Origin: Alphaproteobacteria bacterium
Lineage (GTDB): Bacteria > Pseudomonadota > Alphaproteobacteria > Caulobacterales > Caulobacteraceae
Reading direction: 5' to 3'
Length of the DNA: 6,636 nucleotides
Assembly (NCBI GenBank): GCA_018895795.1
Contig: JAHINZ010000336.1
Coordinates: 1-6,636, forward strand
Below, in pieces: positions 1 to 5,517 of this stretch (positions within the stretch are counted from its first letter, which is position 1; each line of letters starts with the position of its first letter). The notes under the pieces are model-generated. The model did no database searches and was not told where the DNA came from. It saw only the letters and a program-made list of their open reading frames with translations. Position numbers and translations under genes: made by a program.

Positions 1-384
1 CCGGCGGATGTGATGATCTATGTGAATGTCCTGGTGGTCGGCGTCGGGTTCCTGATCCACTCGAAGATTGACGCGAACTGGGGTTGGGTCGGGCGTTGGG
101 TGATCCAGTCACCCAACCACCATCGCCTGCATCACAAGCTCGACATGAGCCACCCGACCGGCCATTTCGCGGTGGTTCCGCTCTGGGACCGCCTGTTTGG
201 CACCTGGTATGGCGATGCGGATGCGTCTATCGCGATCGGCGTCGATACGCCCTATCGGCATGGCCTGTTTGTTCCGCGCGACATGCTGCGGGACTACTGG
301 CACTTCTGGGTCGGCTTCCTGGGTGGCCGCAACGACGGGCCGGCGTCCGATTTCACGGCGTTTCAGAAGCGAGATGCGACCTAG
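1..384 (+). CDS. Sterol desaturase / fatty acid hydroxylase family protein, C-terminal part (5' end outside window)
   Basis: This is the C-terminal 127 residues of a membrane-bound di-iron oxygenase-type protein, open from the first base (frame starting PADVMIYV) to a TAG at 382-384. Visible family marks are a hydrophobic stretch ending in FLIHSKI, the last histidine cluster HHRLHH within SPNHHRLHHK (encoded around 115-136), and the downstream signature LWDRLFGTW. In this family (FA_hydroxylase, PF04116) such histidine clusters bind two irons and the enzymes hydroxylate or desaturate lipids in the membrane; the substrate cannot be read from this fragment. The earlier histidine boxes and the N-terminal membrane segments lie to the left of the window. 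An internal ATG at 10-12 is not taken as the start, because the frame continues upstream and the family is normally much longer (about 250-300 residues). The gene converges on hfsH with 2 bp between stop codons. Confidence 0.85.
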   Translation, partial: PADVMIYVNVLVVGVGFLIHSKIDANWGWVGRWVIQSPNHHRLHHKLDMSHPTGHFAVVPLWDRLFGTWYGDADASIAIGVDTPYRHGLFVPRDMLRDYWHFWVGFLGGRNDGPASDFTAFQKRDAT

Positions 385-386
385 GT

Positions 387-1160
387 CTAAAGCCCGATCC
401 GGCGCGAGCCCTCGGCGACCGTGACCACGTCGAAACCGGCGTTCATGGCGCCATCGACCAGCCGTTCCAGGGTCTTGACCGAGCAGCCCCATTGCGAAGG
501 ATCGGCCGACACGTCGTGGGTATAGAGGATCAGCCAGGCCTTGCGAGCGTGGGCCCGGTCCAGCCATTTCAAGGCGACGGCTTCGCCGTCTCCGCCTTCG
601 ATGCCGACGGCGGGCGCCTGGTTCAGGTCCGCGCCGTTGGCGATCAAGCCGTGATGCAAGGCGCGCACGGTCTTGAATCGGCCGGCGAGCAGTGTCTTGG
701 CCGCGGAGCCGACGTCGCCATACGGGTAGGCGAAGCTGACGGGACCGCCGGCGCCCCAGGATTCAAGCGCTTGGGCGTTCTGATCGATGTCCGCGAGGGT
801 GGTTTCGCGCGACGCCTGGCCGCAATCGAGATGAGAAAAGGTGTGGCAGCCGATCTCGTGACCGGCGGCGTGCAGGCGCGCGGCGTCCTCGCCGGTGGCG
901 AACCGACCCATGGGGCCGTCGCGGCCGGCCAGGCCGGCGGCGAAATAGTAGGTGCCGCGCAGGCCTCGCGCCTCCAGCACCTGCGCGCCCGCCTTGCAGG
1001 CCGTGGCTGGCGCGTCATCGAAGCTGAACGACACCATCGGCCGTTCCAGCTTGACTCGCGCGGGACGACGATGCGCCAGGCGGATCAGGCGTCGGCGCAG
1101 TTTTCCTTTCAGGGAGCGATCGGGTTCGTACGCGTCGACCTTCTCATGGGACACCTGCAT
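387..1160 (-). CDS. hfsH: Polysaccharide deacetylase, HfsH-like (holdfast deacetylase)
   Basis: This 257-residue carbohydrate esterase 4/NodB-type protein has motif 1 at SFSFDDA (D48, D49), motif 2 at HTFSH (H106, H110), motif 3 at FAYPYGD (143-149) and the late motif LILYTHD (H215). D49, H106 and H110 would bind the metal and D48 would act as base. Motif 3 has Ala-Tyr where classical members have Arg-x, as in PgaB/IcaB-type deacetylases. No convincing signal peptide is seen; the N-terminus is basic (KGKLRRRLIRLAHRR). I chose the ATG at 1160 because it overlaps the hfsG stop by one base (TGATG) and has a GAGG ribosome binding site 7 nt upstream; a TTG start at 1175 would give 262 residues and is less likely. 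In Caulobacter, HfsH deacetylates GlcNAc-type sugars of the holdfast polymer and affects its cohesion and anchoring. That role is inferred from family and operon position. It is the last gene of the operon. Confidence 0.85.
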   Translation of the reverse strand: MQVSHEKVDAYEPDRSLKGKLRRRLIRLAHRRPARVKLERPMVSFSFDDAPATACKAGAQVLEARGLRGTYYFAAGLAGRDGPMGRFATGEDAARLHAAGHEIGCHTFSHLDCGQASRETTLADIDQNAQALESWGAGGPVSFAYPYGDVGSAAKTLLAGRFKTVRALHHGLIANGADLNQAPAVGIEGGDGEAVALKWLDRAHARKAWLILYTHDVSADPSQWGCSVKTLERLVDGAMNAGFDVVTVAEGSRRIGL

Positions 1161-2092
1161 CAGACGGCCTCGCAATAGAGGGCGGCCCTGTAGAGCCGTA
1201 GGGCGAAGGCGCGCAACGGGGTCGGCGCGGCCTCATTCAGGGCGAAGGCCTTCAACAGCGGTCGCCAGATCTCCCGCGCCGGCAGCGGCTTAAGCGCCCG
1301 GGCGACCTTGTAGCTGGGATAGGCGCTGACGATGTCGCGGTGGGCGCTGACGACGCGCGCGAAGTTCGAGGCGGACTGCTCGTACTTGGCGGCCATGGCG
1401 GGCGCGGTATCCAGCCCAAGATGGCTGGCGGCGTTGTCGATGTGCAGGATCGGGTGCTCGCGCCCCACCCGCATGGCCCATTCAACGTCTTCCCAGCCCC
1501 AGCCGGTGAAGCCTTCGTCAAAGGCGACGCTCTCGAACACGTCGCGCCGGACCAGTAGGTTTGAGGTGAAGACATGCTTCTCCGGCGACCGCGCGCGTTC
1601 CGGGGCGGGGGTGCAGTCACTTTTCAGCGCCATGGACCGATGCAGGGCGTGTTCCGGGCGACGGGGGGTCTGGTCCAGGGTGAAGCCGCCAAAGGCGATG
1701 GGGGTGTTCTCGCCCTCGGCCAGAGCCGTCCAGCGCTGGAGGAAATCCTTGGGGTCGGGCAACATGTCGCTGTCGAGGAACAGAAAATGGCCCGCGCGCG
1801 CGTGGCTGGCCAGCCGGTTGCGGCCCTTGGCTCGCCCTTCGTTGGCGGACAGCTTCACGAAGCGGGCGGGAAGGCGGAGGCGTTCGATACGGCGATCGAG
1901 GCGATCGGCCAGAGCCTTGTCGCCGCTGCCGTCGTCCAGAACGATGATTTCCGCGCGCGCCGCCGGATCGTCCAGCGCCGTGAGCAAGGCCGATGGATCG
2001 TCGCGATAGGTCGGAATCAGCACGGAAAGGCGCGGCTGGGCGTCGGCCCAGGCGAGGTTGTCTTTAACGGTCTCGGTCGCCGTGGAGGTCAT
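1160..2092 (-). CDS. hfsG: Family 2 glycosyltransferase, HfsG-like
   Basis: This 310-residue GT-A fold glycosyltransferase has no clear membrane segment. The nucleotide-sugar binding start is RLSVLIPTY (21-29), with LDDGSG at 52-57 (D53, D54). The metal-binding DSD (DxD-type) motif is in FLFLDSDMLP (D107, D109). The acceptor/catalytic-side motif GWGWEDVEW (197-205) is typical of GT2 and galactosyltransferase-like C-terminal regions. It should work at the cytoplasmic face, adding a sugar (GlcNAc has been suggested for Caulobacter HfsG) to the lipid-linked glycan begun by HfsE. The frame stays open upstream to 2377, but the extra stretch is Arg-rich, lies inside hfsF and has no family resemblance. 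The ATG at 2092 overlaps the hfsF stop as ATGA, and the GT domain begins about 20 residues later, so this start is strongly preferred. The gene name rests on the E-F-G-H order and family match. Confidence 0.87.
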   Translation of the reverse strand: MTSTATETVKDNLAWADAQPRLSVLIPTYRDDPSALLTALDDPAARAEIIVLDDGSGDKALADRLDRRIERLRLPARFVKLSANEGRAKGRNRLASHARAGHFLFLDSDMLPDPKDFLQRWTALAEGENTPIAFGGFTLDQTPRRPEHALHRSMALKSDCTPAPERARSPEKHVFTSNLLVRRDVFESVAFDEGFTGWGWEDVEWAMRVGREHPILHIDNAASHLGLDTAPAMAAKYEQSASNFARVVSAHRDIVSAYPSYKVARALKPLPAREIWRPLLKAFALNEAAPTPLRAFALRLYRAALYCEAV

Positions 2093-3531
2093 GCGGGATG
2101 AGCCCTTCGTCGGACAAGCCCGGAAAGCTTGCCGCGAAGCCCGTCTACATTGAGTCCCAGAACCACGCCGCCATAGACCAGCGCGCCGAGGCCGGCCTTG
2201 AGCGCCAGTTCCGCCAGTCCGCCCTGCGAGGGCAGCGCCAGCAGCACGGCGGTCATCAGAAGGCAGGCGCCGCCGGCCTTGGCCAGGGTGCCCCAAGGCA
2301 CCGGCAGGGGTTGCGCATTGTGTCCCAACACCCAGGCGGCGATCGCGCCGGCGCCGTAGCTGGCGGTCGTGGCCCACAGCGCGCCATCGAGTCCAAATCT
2401 GGGGATCAGCAGCAGGTTCAGGGCCAGGTTGACCACGGCGGGGGCGGCCATGCTGACGATCAGCAGCGGCGTGCGTCGTCCCAGGGTGAAGCCCTGCAGA
2501 AGATAGTAGGTGGTGACGCCCGACAGCCAGCCGCTGGCGGCGATCCAGGGCGTGACGTGGGTGGCTCCGGCCCGCAGGGACTCGCCGACCATCAGCTCGA
2601 CCAGGGGAGGGGCCACCAGCGCCAGGCCCACGGCGGCGGGCAGGGTCAGCAGGATCATGAACGAGGCTTGCTCACGGGCGGCGATCTTGAGGGCCGCAGG
2701 ACCGCCGCGCTCCAGCGCCGCCACCAGGGCTGGCCCGCCCGCCATGCCCAGCCAGATGAACAGGACGTCCAGAGTGCGGCTGCCCAGAGAGTATCCGGCG
2801 TGATAGGCGCCCACCGTCGCCTCGCCCAGATAGGCCGCGAGCAGAAAGCGGTCGGTGGTCGACAGAACCAGGGCCAGGATCAACGACAGCGCCACTGGCA
2901 GGCCGTAGGTGGCGTAGTCTCGCGCCATGGCGCGATCGAAGTGGCCGCCGCGCAGGCGCGCCAGATCAGAGGGCAGCACGAACACCAGGCACAGCAGCGA
3001 AATCGCGCCCATGCCCAGCAGCGGGGCCGCCCCGCCCAGGCCGACAAGCGCCAGGATCAGGCCAAGAGAAAAACCGCCGACGGTCTGAACGATGTCGAGC
3101 AAGGCCGCGCCGGAAACCTCGCCCGCGGCGCGCCGACGCTCTTGGGACAGCTTGGTCAGGCTCTTGACCAGCACCGCCGCGAAGGCCGCGGCCAGGGCGA
3201 CCTTCATCGGCGCAGAGACCGGCAGCCAGCGCAGCACAATCACAGCCACGACGGGCGTCACTAGGGCCGCCGCCCCCCACAGCCGATAGAGCGTGGCGAA
3301 ATGGTCGGCCAGGCGGTCCTCTTCCGCGCGCTTGGCGTGGAAGCGCGCCATGGCCGCTTCGGTCCAGGTGAGCAGGATGGTCTGGGTCAGGCTCAGGGCC
3401 GAGAAGGCCAGGGCATAGGCGCCGTACTGTTCCGGCGTCAGGACGCGGGTGAACAGGACGATCGTCAGCAGGCCGACGACGCCCTGAGCGATATTGACCG
3501 GCAGATACCCAAGAACACCGCGCCAGAACAT
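2089..3531 (-). CDS. hfsF: Polysaccharide flippase of the MOP/Wzx family, HfsF-like
   Basis: This 480-residue, very hydrophobic protein has about 12 predicted membrane segments spread along its whole length. The N-terminus (GYLPVNIAQGVVGLLTIVLFTRVLTPEQYGAYALA, quoted here by its key parts VLFTRVLTPEQYG at about 25-37) is the standard opening of Wzx-type polysaccharide transporters (PF01943/PF13440). Its likely job is to move the undecaprenyl-linked holdfast repeat unit from the cytoplasmic to the periplasmic face, between HfsG-type synthesis and periplasmic polymerisation. The tail is basic (LVRRRAHPA), consistent with a cytoplasmic C-terminus. The start is the ATG at 3529-3531, 5 bp after the hfsE stop. 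No strong Shine-Dalgarno sequence is seen, so translation may depend on ribosomes finishing hfsE. Its stop overlaps the hfsG start by 4 bp. The family is confident; the specific substrate is inferred from the neighbours. Confidence 0.87.
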   Translation of the reverse strand: MFWRGVLGYLPVNIAQGVVGLLTIVLFTRVLTPEQYGAYALAFSALSLTQTILLTWTEAAMARFHAKRAEEDRLADHFATLYRLWGAAALVTPVVAVIVLRWLPVSAPMKVALAAAFAAVLVKSLTKLSQERRRAAGEVSGAALLDIVQTVGGFSLGLILALVGLGGAAPLLGMGAISLLCLVFVLPSDLARLRGGHFDRAMARDYATYGLPVALSLILALVLSTTDRFLLAAYLGEATVGAYHAGYSLGSRTLDVLFIWLGMAGGPALVAALERGGPAALKIAAREQASFMILLTLPAAVGLALVAPPLVELMVGESLRAGATHVTPWIAASGWLSGVTTYYLLQGFTLGRRTPLLIVSMAAPAVVNLALNLLLIPRFGLDGALWATTASYGAGAIAAWVLGHNAQPLPVPWGTLAKAGGACLLMTAVLLALPSQGGLAELALKAGLGALVYGGVVLGLNVDGLRGKLSGLVRRRAHPA

Positions 3532-3536
3532 GCCGG

Positions 3537-5108
3537 CTAACGCACCGCCGACCGATCCCCGAGCAGGCAGGGAATGGTCATGATGATGATGTAGAGGTCC
3601 AGCCAGAACGACTGGCGCTCAATATAGTCGACGTCCAGGGCGACGCGTTCGCGAACCAGTTCCGGGGTGTCCACGGGACCGCGCGATCCGTTGATCGCCG
3701 CCCAGCCGGTGACGCCAGGCTTCATGCGGTGACGGTGGGCGTATTGCTCGACCAGCTTGGAGGACTCGACGTCGCCGGTCTTCATACCTACGGCGTGAGG
3801 ACGAGGACCGACGATCGACATCTCGCCGCGCAGCACGTTGAAAAGCTGCGGCAGCTCGTCGAGGCTGGTTTTGCGGATGAATTTGCCGACCCGGGTCACC
3901 CGGTCGTCATTGGCGCTGATCTGACGCGCCGCGCGGGCGTCGGCCATCTCGTGGCGCATCGAGCGGAACTTCCAGACCAGGATCTCCTCGTTGTTGAACC
4001 CGTGACGGCGCTGGCGGAAGAAGATCGGACCGGGACTGTCGAGCCGGACGGCCACCGCGACAATGGCCATGACCGGTCCCGCGACCATCAGGCCACCGAT
4101 GCCGACCACCAGATCCTGCAGCCGCTTTATGACGGCCTTGCGCGCATCGGCCGGAGCGCCGGTCAGGTCCGCGAGGGCTGCGTCGGCGATACTGGATAAG
4201 GCGGCGTCGCTATCGGCGTCCCGGCCCACATCGATGAACAGGCTGATCGGGTTGGGCAAGACGTCCAGCTTGTCGACCAGTTGCCGGACGCGACCTCGCG
4301 CCTCCGAGGTGACGGCGATGATGATCCGATCCACATAGGGCATCACGCGGTGGTCGATCAGGGCCGAGGTGTCGCCTAGAACCGGGACGCCCAGGATGTC
4401 ATCGGGCGCGCGATCCATCCGGTCGTCGAAAATCCCCAGGACATTGACATCGCCCGTGCGCGTCGCCGCTTCGATCAGATGCCGCGCATTGGCTGTGGCG
4501 CCGACCACCACGACATTCGGCGTCAGCCGACCCTGGCGACGCCCGCGCGCGATGACGCTCCACCAGATCGCGTGGAGCCCAAGCAGGAGCGGGGCCAGAC
4601 CCATAAAGGCCAGAAGCGGGAGGCTCTCGCCTGGAGGGCTCGAGGGCCTGAGCGCGCTGATCGCCAGAACCGTCGTCGCGGCGGCGCCGAAGGCGGCCAG
4701 AACCCGCAACAGATGACGCGGCAGCGGCTCACGACGCGCGAAGACATAGGCGTCGAGCGCGCGCAGGGCCAAGAGCAGGGCGACGGCGCCGGCCGCCAGC
4801 GCCATCCCGGCGTTCAAGTCGAAAGTTCCGTTCCCCACTTTGACGGGAAGCACCGCGAAGATGCCCAGGCACGCCGCTACGGCGCTGACCGCATCGACGG
4901 CGCGAAAGGCGCGGGCCAGGGCACGAGCTTCGACCCGGACCCGGGCCGGGGCCAGGTGTTCCGGGCGAAAAGGACCGCGTCTGCCTCGGGATGGCGAGGC
5001 GCGCGTCGACCGTGCGTGCGAAGGCGCTTGCGCCATCGCCGCCTCGGTCGCGGGGTCCTGGTTCGGATTAATCGGGACCTCTGGATCACGTGTGATGACG
5101 GGCGGCAT
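3537..5108 (-). CDS. hfsE: Undecaprenyl-phosphate sugar-1-phosphate transferase (polyisoprenyl-phosphate hexose-1-phosphotransferase), HfsE-like
   Basis: This 523-residue enzyme should start glycan synthesis by moving a sugar-1-phosphate (glucose-1-phosphate in the Caulobacter model) from its UDP-sugar to undecaprenyl phosphate. The layout is that of the long WbaP-type family. A proline- and arginine-rich cytoplasmic tail (1-65) is followed by four membrane segments (about 70-88, 100-118, 133-153, 164-187). A Rossmann-like domain begins at NVVVVGATANARHLIE (198 on). A membrane-associated helix (about 330-352) leads into the bacterial sugar transferase domain (PF02397). Catalytic marks are KFRSMR (380-385), the Asp-Glu dyad in SLDELPQL (D417, E418) and VGPRP (433-437). 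It is the first gene of the operon. The ATG at 5108 lacks a good ribosome binding site. An ATG at 5036 (M25) has GAGG 5 nt upstream and would give 499 residues with all domains intact. Caulobacter has paralogues (PssY, PssZ), so the name relies on the operon. Confidence 0.88.
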   Translation of the reverse strand: MPPVITRDPEVPINPNQDPATEAAMAQAPSHARSTRASPSRGRRGPFRPEHLAPARVRVEARALARAFRAVDAVSAVAACLGIFAVLPVKVGNGTFDLNAGMALAAGAVALLLALRALDAYVFARREPLPRHLLRVLAAFGAAATTVLAISALRPSSPPGESLPLLAFMGLAPLLLGLHAIWWSVIARGRRQGRLTPNVVVVGATANARHLIEAATRTGDVNVLGIFDDRMDRAPDDILGVPVLGDTSALIDHRVMPYVDRIIIAVTSEARGRVRQLVDKLDVLPNPISLFIDVGRDADSDAALSSIADAALADLTGAPADARKAVIKRLQDLVVGIGGLMVAGPVMAIVAVAVRLDSPGPIFFRQRRHGFNNEEILVWKFRSMRHEMADARAARQISANDDRVTRVGKFIRKTSLDELPQLFNVLRGEMSIVGPRPHAVGMKTGDVESSKLVEQYAHRHRMKPGVTGWAAINGSRGPVDTPELVRERVALDVDYIERQSFWLDLYIIIMTIPCLLGDRSAVR

Positions 5109-5117
5109 GGGCTCTGA

Positions 5118-5139
5118 ACTGGGTAAAACTGAGTAAAAC
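5118..5139. repeat. 10-bp tandem repeat in the hfsE leader
   Basis: Two adjacent 10-bp units, ACTGGGTAAA (5118-5127) and ACTGAGTAAA (5128-5137), differ at one base and are followed by a partial third unit (AC). The core GTAAAAC therefore occurs twice exactly one helical turn apart (5123-5129 and 5133-5139). The repeat ends 9 bp upstream of the annotated hfsE start codon, inside its untranslated leader or promoter, where a ribosome binding site would be expected but is not seen. It could be an operator for a regulator binding one face of the helix, or a chance short duplication. Confidence 0.6.
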
Positions 5140-5193
5140 CTAGCGTCGCCGTCTGAGCTTCACGTTAACGCCGCGATTTTCCATTCTCGCTGA

Positions 5194-5222
5194 TTGTCAT
5201 GTCGCCGCGAACAGGCTATCCA
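5194..5222 (+). promoter_or_regulatory. Candidate housekeeping-sigma promoter for tRNA-Ser
   Basis: A TTGTCA -35 element (5194-5199) is separated by exactly 17 bp from a TATCCA -10 element (5217-5222). The implied transcription start is near 5229, which gives a leader of about 10 nt before the mature tRNA 5' end. Position, spacing and strand all fit a tRNA promoter; the assignment is from consensus likeness only. Confidence 0.5.
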
Positions 5223-5238
5223 GCCGCTCCTCTCAGGA

Positions 5239-5329
5239 GGAGACGTGGCCGAGAGGCTGAAGGCACCGCTTTGCTAAAGCGGCATACCCCAAAAGGGTAT
5301 CGAGGGTTCGAATCCCTCCGTCTCCGCCA
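5239..5329 (+). tRNA. tRNA-Ser (anticodon GCU), with encoded CCA
   Basis: This is a complete 91-nt class II tRNA. The acceptor stem GGAGACG (5239-5245) pairs fully with CGTCTCC (5319-5325), followed by discriminator G and CCA (5327-5329). The D-stem is GCC/GGC (5248-5250 with 5262-5264). The anticodon stem CCGCT/AGCGG (5266-5270 with 5278-5282) encloses TTGCTAA, with anticodon GCT at 5273-5275, which reads the serine codons AGC and AGU. The long variable arm, diagnostic for Ser/Leu/Tyr tRNAs, is a 6-bp hairpin ATACCC/GGGTAT (5284-5289 with 5295-5300). The T-stem GAGGG/CCCTC (5302-5306 with 5314-5318) holds the loop TTCGAAT. The gene is intact, so integration at its 3' end by the adjacent recombinase would have preserved its function, as is usual for tRNA attachment sites. 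Confidence 0.97.
5302..5329 (+). other. Predicted attachment-site core (attL-type) at the 3' end of tRNA-Ser
   Basis: The T-arm and 3' acceptor half of the tRNA are the usual crossover region for P4-type integrases, and an integrase gene starts 188 bp downstream in the same orientation. I infer that the element-chromosome junction lies in or near this segment and that a copy should recur at the far (right) end of the element. The second copy is outside the window, so the exact core and its ends cannot be fixed here. Confidence 0.5.
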
Positions 5330-5359
5330 CCACCCCGATCCAGTGCTGTCCAAGCGTGT

Positions 5360-5378
5360 CCACCCCTGTTGGGGATGG
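5360..5378 (+). terminator. Weak candidate terminator hairpin downstream of tRNA-Ser
   Basis: The arms CCACCCC (5360-5366) and GGGGATGG (5371-5378) form a 7-bp stem with one bulged A and a TGTT loop, starting about 30 nt after the tRNA. There is no run of T directly after it (the nearest is CTTTTCT near 5394), so it may only block 3' trimming or be unrelated to termination. Confidence 0.25.
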
Positions 5379-5505
5379 CCTTGATTTATCACGCTTTTCT
5401 CTCAACTTCGTGTCTGGACGCGTCCAGGTTCAGTCGCTCCTATCGCTCCGGTCGAAGGGGGTGGAAACGGGGGTTTGATCCCCTTTGGATTGCATTGGGT
5501 GTTGG

Positions 5506-5512
5506 GGAGAGG
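5506..5512 (+). promoter_or_regulatory. Ribosome binding site of the integrase gene
   Basis: GGAGAGG lies 5 nt before the ATG at 5518 and matches the Shine-Dalgarno consensus well. It supports that codon as the start of the integrase reading frame. Confidence 0.7.
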
Positions 5513-5517
5513 TTCCC

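Larger units (their letters stand above)
5109..5238. promoter_or_regulatory. Divergent intergenic region between hfsE and tRNA-Ser
   Basis: This 130-bp region must hold the promoter of the hfs operon (leftward) and that of the tRNA gene (rightward). On the minus strand a GCTAGG element (complement of about 5139-5144) resembles the Caulobacter -10 consensus GCTANAWC, but no -35 element at good spacing is visible, so the operon promoter is not assigned. A GTTAAC palindrome at 5164-5169 contains the TTAAC start of a CtrA half-site. The full TTAA-N7-TTAA box is absent, so CtrA control is only a possibility. The tandem repeat and the tRNA promoter are listed separately. Confidence 0.5.
5330..5517. 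other. tRNA-integrase spacer with hairpins and candidate recombinase arm sites
   Basis: This 188-bp stretch has no supported gene. It holds four copies of GTCCA or its complement TGGAC: two direct copies within TGTCCA at 5347-5352 and 5357-5362, 10 bp apart, and two inverted copies inside the perfect palindrome CTGGACGCGTCCAG (5414-5427). It also holds a small inverted repeat GGGG-TTTGAT-CCCC (5470-5483) just upstream of the integrase. This layout suits arm-type binding sites for the integrase or its excision factor, or operators for int. No promoter with good consensus elements was recognised. Confidence 0.4.

Noticed and set aside
84..1178. 364-codon plus-strand open frame across the desaturase end and hfsH
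   Set aside because: It runs antisense to hfsH, is rich in Arg, Gly and Ala, shows no family motif, and covers two well-supported genes. Long shadow frames are expected in high-GC DNA.
2093..2377. N-terminal extension of hfsG to 405 residues
   Set aside because: The added 95 residues lie inside hfsF, are Arg/Gly-rich, and precede the normal start of the glycosyltransferase domain. The ATGA overlap gives a better start.
2098..3264. 388-codon plus-strand open frame opposite hfsF
   Set aside because: The product is dominated by Gln, Gly, Arg and His, the usual antisense image of a Leu/Ala-rich membrane protein. It has no recognisable domain or ribosome binding site.
5164..5169. CtrA binding site at GTTAAC in the hfsE upstream region
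   Set aside because: Only a TTAAC half is present; the second TTAA at 7-bp spacing is missing on either strand, so the match is no better than chance.
5199..5384. 61-codon plus-strand open frame covering the tRNA
   Set aside because: It overlaps the entire tRNA-Ser gene, and its translation across that gene is meaningless.
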